Origin: Dactylosporangium aurantiacum
Lineage (GTDB): Bacteria; Actinomycetota; Actinomycetes; Mycobacteriales; Micromonosporaceae
NCBI RefSeq assembly: GCF_000716715.1
Contig: NZ_JNYJ01000002.1
Coordinates: 1-64,000, forward strand
DNA: 64,000 nt
Direction: 5' to 3'
The position numbers and the translations under genes are program-made. The notes under the pieces are model-generated. The model had not been told where the DNA came from, searched no databases, and saw only the letters and a list, made by a program, of their open reading frames with translations. This document shows, piece by piece, positions 61,815 to 64,000 of the stretch. The stretch's first letter is position 1; the number at the start of each line of letters is the position of its first letter.

Positions 61815-62617
61815 GCCGTCACCCGAGCACCGTCGCGCCGGGCGCGCCGTCCCTGGCCGGGCAGGTCCTGGCCGCGGCGGTGCTGGCCGCGATCGTGCTG
61901 GCCGCGGCCACCGCCTGCACGACCGGTCCCGCGTCCGCGGTGCCGTACACCGACAGCCGTTCGACCGGGGGCATCGTGCTGTACGACAAGGACGGCACGG
62001 CCGTCACCTCCGGCAGGACGAACGACCGGCCGTTCGTCGCGAAGGCGGTCGGCCAGGCCAAGGCCCCGGACCCGTACGACCGCGACGGCCGCAAGGCGAC
62101 GCTGCTGGCGTTCCTGCCGCGCCAGGACGCCGACCCCACGCAGTGGCACGGCCGGTTCCTGACCGGCGCCAGCGCCTACCCGGACCCCGCGCACCCGACG
62201 GTCGTCGCGCCGGACGGCGCCGGGTCCCTCGGCGAGTTCCTCGACGTGTACCCGACCCAGTGGGACGGCCTCGTGCAACTGCGCATCTACCTCGGCGTCC
62301 CCGGTGAGGCGACCCTGACGTCGAGCTACGCGACCGCCGACATCAGGGTCAGCGGTGACCGGTGGACGGTCGTGCGCGCCGGCCGGGCCGGCGCCCTCGG
62401 CGCGGCGGCGATGACGCTGCGGGAGGGCGGCGCCGACGTGCCGATCGAGGTACGCGTCGACGGCAGCCCGGCCCCGTCCCCGGCCGGCGGCGGTGGCGGC
62501 CCCCTGCCGCGCACCGGCACCGACGTGACGACCCTCGCCGGCGCCGGGGCGCTGCTGGTCGCCGCCGGCGTCACCGCGGTCGTGCTCGGCCGCCGCCGCA
62601 GGGCGGTGCGGGCATGA
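61811..62617 (+). CDS. LPXTG-anchored surface protein
   Basis: 268 residues. N-terminal signal sequence (~15-45), an extracellular domain (~45-205) related to the N-terminal domain of the Ig-like protein ('GGIVLYDKDG', 'VQLRIYLG', 'DRWTVV'), a Gly/Pro linker, the sorting motif L-P-R-T-G at 232-236, a hydrophobic helix and 'GRRRRAVRA'. A sortase should cut after Thr and join it to the wall. Cys36 in 'AATACTTG' could instead be a lipobox-like site. Directly coupled to pstB. Confidence 0.85.
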   Translation: MSRHPSTVAPGAPSLAGQVLAAAVLAAIVLAAATACTTGPASAVPYTDSRSTGGIVLYDKDGTAVTSGRTNDRPFVAKAVGQAKAPDPYDRDGRKATLLAFLPRQDADPTQWHGRFLTGASAYPDPAHPTVVAPDGAGSLGEFLDVYPTQWDGLVQLRIYLGVPGEATLTSSYATADIRVSGDRWTVVRAGRAGALGAAAMTLREGGADVPIEVRVDGSPAPSPAGGGGGPLPRTGTDVTTLAGAGALLVAAGVTAVVLGRRRRAVRA

Positions 62618-63438
62618 CCGCCACCTGGACCGACGAGACGACGGCGGCGCCGGGCGCGGCGCCGCTCGCGACGCTCGACGCGCGGGCGATCTCCGCCTGG
62701 TTCGGCACCCGCAAGGTGCTCGACCGGGTGTCGCTGACCATGCGGGCGGGCCGGGTCACCGCGCTCATCGGGCCGTCCGGCTGCGGCAAGTCGACGTTCC
62801 TGCGGATCCTCAACCGGATGCACGAGCTGGTGCCCTCGGCGCAGCTGGCCGGTGAGGTGCTGCTCGACGGCGTCGACATCTACGACACCGGCCGCCGGCT
62901 CACCGACGCCCGCCGGCAGATCGGCATGGTGTTCCAGAAGCCGAACCCGTTCCCGACCATGAGCATCTACGACAACGTGGTCGCCGGGCTGAGGCTCACC
63001 GGCGTGAAGATCCGCCGCGCGGACAAGGACGCCCTGGTCGAGGAGTGCCTCATCAAGGGCGGCCTGTGGCGGGAGGTCAAGGACCGGCTGCGCTCGCCCG
63101 GCGGCGCGCTGTCCGGCGGCCAGCAGCAGCGGCTGTGCATCGCCCGGTCCCTCGCGATCCGGCCGCGGGTGCTGCTCATGGACGAGCCGTGCTCCGCGCT
63201 GGACCCGACCTCCACCCGGGTCATCGAGGAGACGATCGCCGAGCTCGCCGCCGAGGTCACGATCGTCATCGTCACCCACAACATGCAGCAGGCGCACCGC
63301 GTCTCGCAGCAGTGCGCGTTCTTCCTCGCGGAGAACGGCGCGCCCGGCGCGATCGTGGAGAGCGGCGACACCGGGCAGATGTTCGGTGCCCCCGTCGACC
63401 AGCGCACCGCCGACTACGTCAACGGGCGGTTCGGATGA
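62614..63438 (+). CDS. pstB: Phosphate ABC transporter ATP-binding protein
   Basis: 274 residues, with a ~20-residue extra N terminus. Walker A 'GPSGCGKST' at 53-61, 'FQKPNPFPTMSIYDNV' which is diagnostic of PstB, signature 'LSGGQQQRLCIARSLA', Walker B 'VLLMDEPCSALDP' and 'THNMQQAHRVSQ'. It overlaps the LPXTG gene and pstC by 4 nt each. In most genomes pstB is last (pstSCAB); here it precedes pstC. Confidence 0.95.
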   Translation: MTATWTDETTAAPGAAPLATLDARAISAWFGTRKVLDRVSLTMRAGRVTALIGPSGCGKSTFLRILNRMHELVPSAQLAGEVLLDGVDIYDTGRRLTDARRQIGMVFQKPNPFPTMSIYDNVVAGLRLTGVKIRRADKDALVEECLIKGGLWREVKDRLRSPGGALSGGQQQRLCIARSLAIRPRVLLMDEPCSALDPTSTRVIEETIAELAAEVTIVIVTHNMQQAHRVSQQCAFFLAENGAPGAIVESGDTGQMFGAPVDQRTADYVNGRFG

Positions 63439-64000
63439 GCACCGTCCCGCTGCCCGCCGTCGACGGGGACCGGCCGCGCCCGCTCGCCTCCGCCCGCTCG
63501 CTGCCGGACCGGATCTTCCGGGGCGGGTCGCGGGGCGTCGCCGTCCTGGTCACCGTCATCTTCGGCGCGATCGGCTTCTTCCTGGCGCTGCAGGCGGTGC
63601 CGACGCTGGAGCACTACGGGTGGGCGTTCTTCACCGAGAACGACTGGCTGCCGGAGCGCGACACCGTCGGCATGTCCGCGGTCCTGCTCGGCACGCTCCT
63701 GGTCAGCCTCATCGCGATATTCACCGCGTTCCCGCTCGCCCTGTCGTGCGCGCTGTACATCACCGAGTACGCCACGCCGGGCCTGCGCAAGTCGCTGGTG
63801 GCGATGGTCGACCTGATGGCGGCGGTGCCGAGCATCATCTACGGGCTGTGGGGCGTCTTCCTGTTCGGCCCGCGGCTGATCCCGGTCGCCCACTGGCTGC
63901 ACCAGAACCTCGGGTTCATCCCGTTCTTCGAGGTGCGCACCGACCCGGACGCGCCGGTCTGGGCGCAGTCGCAGTACACCCAGTCGGCGTTCACCGCCGG
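63435..64000 (+). CDS. pstC: Phosphate ABC transporter permease PstC, N-terminal part (cut by window edge)
   Basis: The first ~188 residues from ATG 63435. A cytoplasmic start, a first helix ('GVAVLVTVIFGAIGFFLAL'), 'GWAFFTENDWLPE', then 'GTLLVSLIAIFTAFPLALSCALYITEY' (conserved G.L..S.IA...A.P...G.AIYL.EY pattern) and 'AAVPSIIYGLWG', the PstC signature. The gene continues beyond the window, where pstA is expected. Confidence 0.93.
   Translation, partial: MSTVPLPAVDGDRPRPLASARSLPDRIFRGGSRGVAVLVTVIFGAIGFFLALQAVPTLEHYGWAFFTENDWLPERDTVGMSAVLLGTLLVSLIAIFTAFPLALSCALYITEYATPGLRKSLVAMVDLMAAVPSIIYGLWGVFLFGPRLIPVAHWLHQNLGFIPFFEVRTDPDAPVWAQSQYTQSAFTA

Noticed and set aside
1..64000. tRNA, rRNA, insertion sequence, integrase or attachment site
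   Set aside because: No tRNA-like cloverleaf, transposase motif or terminal inverted repeats were recognised by reading. A covariance or profile search would be needed to exclude small RNAs and riboswitches.

Overview
The window is very GC-rich DNA with dense coding, frequent GTG/TTG starts, many 4-nt start/stop overlaps and actinobacterial gene families (PucR, IclR and Lrp regulators, a SigE-type ECF sigma factor, an LPXTG surface protein, a single-chain acyl-CoA carboxylase). This points to a filamentous high-GC actinomycete. Micromonosporaceae or a close relative is my inference, not something the sequence proves. Both ends cut genes: the left edge holds the tail of a ricin-type lectin protein and the right edge the start of pstC.

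Layout. 1-5 kb: a lectin tail, then a PucR regulator divergent from a Baeyer-Villiger monooxygenase / alpha-beta hydrolase / SDR operon that contains an 86-bp tandem repeat. 5-10 kb: a DEDDh exonuclease-BRCT-BRCT-TerD fusion, a MuiA/DUF4139 protein and an unusual protein with a class II aldolase-like C-terminal half. 10-17 kb: MFS exporter, fatty-acid-hydroxylase-like membrane enzyme, small lipoprotein, RtcB, 2-TM potassium channel, secreted GH43-AbfB enzyme with two LacI-type operators, and a YidD with a Cys-rich repeat head. 17-20 kb: kduI-kduD-iclR uronate locus. 20-27 kb: a GTD-repeat protein, a stand-alone condensation-domain protein, a haloperoxidase-like hydrolase, an Nramp transporter and a large secreted chitinase. 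27-31 kb: a YdcF-like protein divergent from a TerD/TerB-like/PH-like/HNH fusion, an AlkX (YcaQ) glycosylase convergent with it, and a frameshifted gene. 31-37 kb: a 1832-residue acyl-CoA carboxylase. 37-42 kb: Lrp regulator divergent from an E1alpha-E1beta-E2-lipoate ligase operon. 42-45 kb: IclR regulator divergent from KDPG aldolase and KDG kinase. 45-51 kb: MFS transporter, CREST-family hydrolase, VOC protein, secreted M14 carboxypeptidase, and a decayed sigma/partner pair. 51-55.5 kb: rrf2-sbp-cysT-cysW-cysA sulfate uptake operon. 55.7-57.5 kb: membrane Ser/Thr kinase. 57.9-64 kb: a phosphate-type binding protein, three surface proteins and pstB-pstC in one operon behind a PHO-box-like repeat.

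How the genes work together. The kduI/kduD and KDPG-aldolase/KDG-kinase loci, 23 kb apart and each next to its own IclR regulator, together make a full route from unsaturated-uronate products to pyruvate and glyceraldehyde-3-phosphate. The secreted GH43 and GH18 enzymes and the lectin tail fit a polysaccharide-degrading soil lifestyle. The most unusual items are the two TerD-nuclease fusion proteins 21 kb apart, which link the Ter stress module to DNA processing, and the pst operon in which a sortase-anchored surface-protein cluster sits between the binding protein and the transporter.
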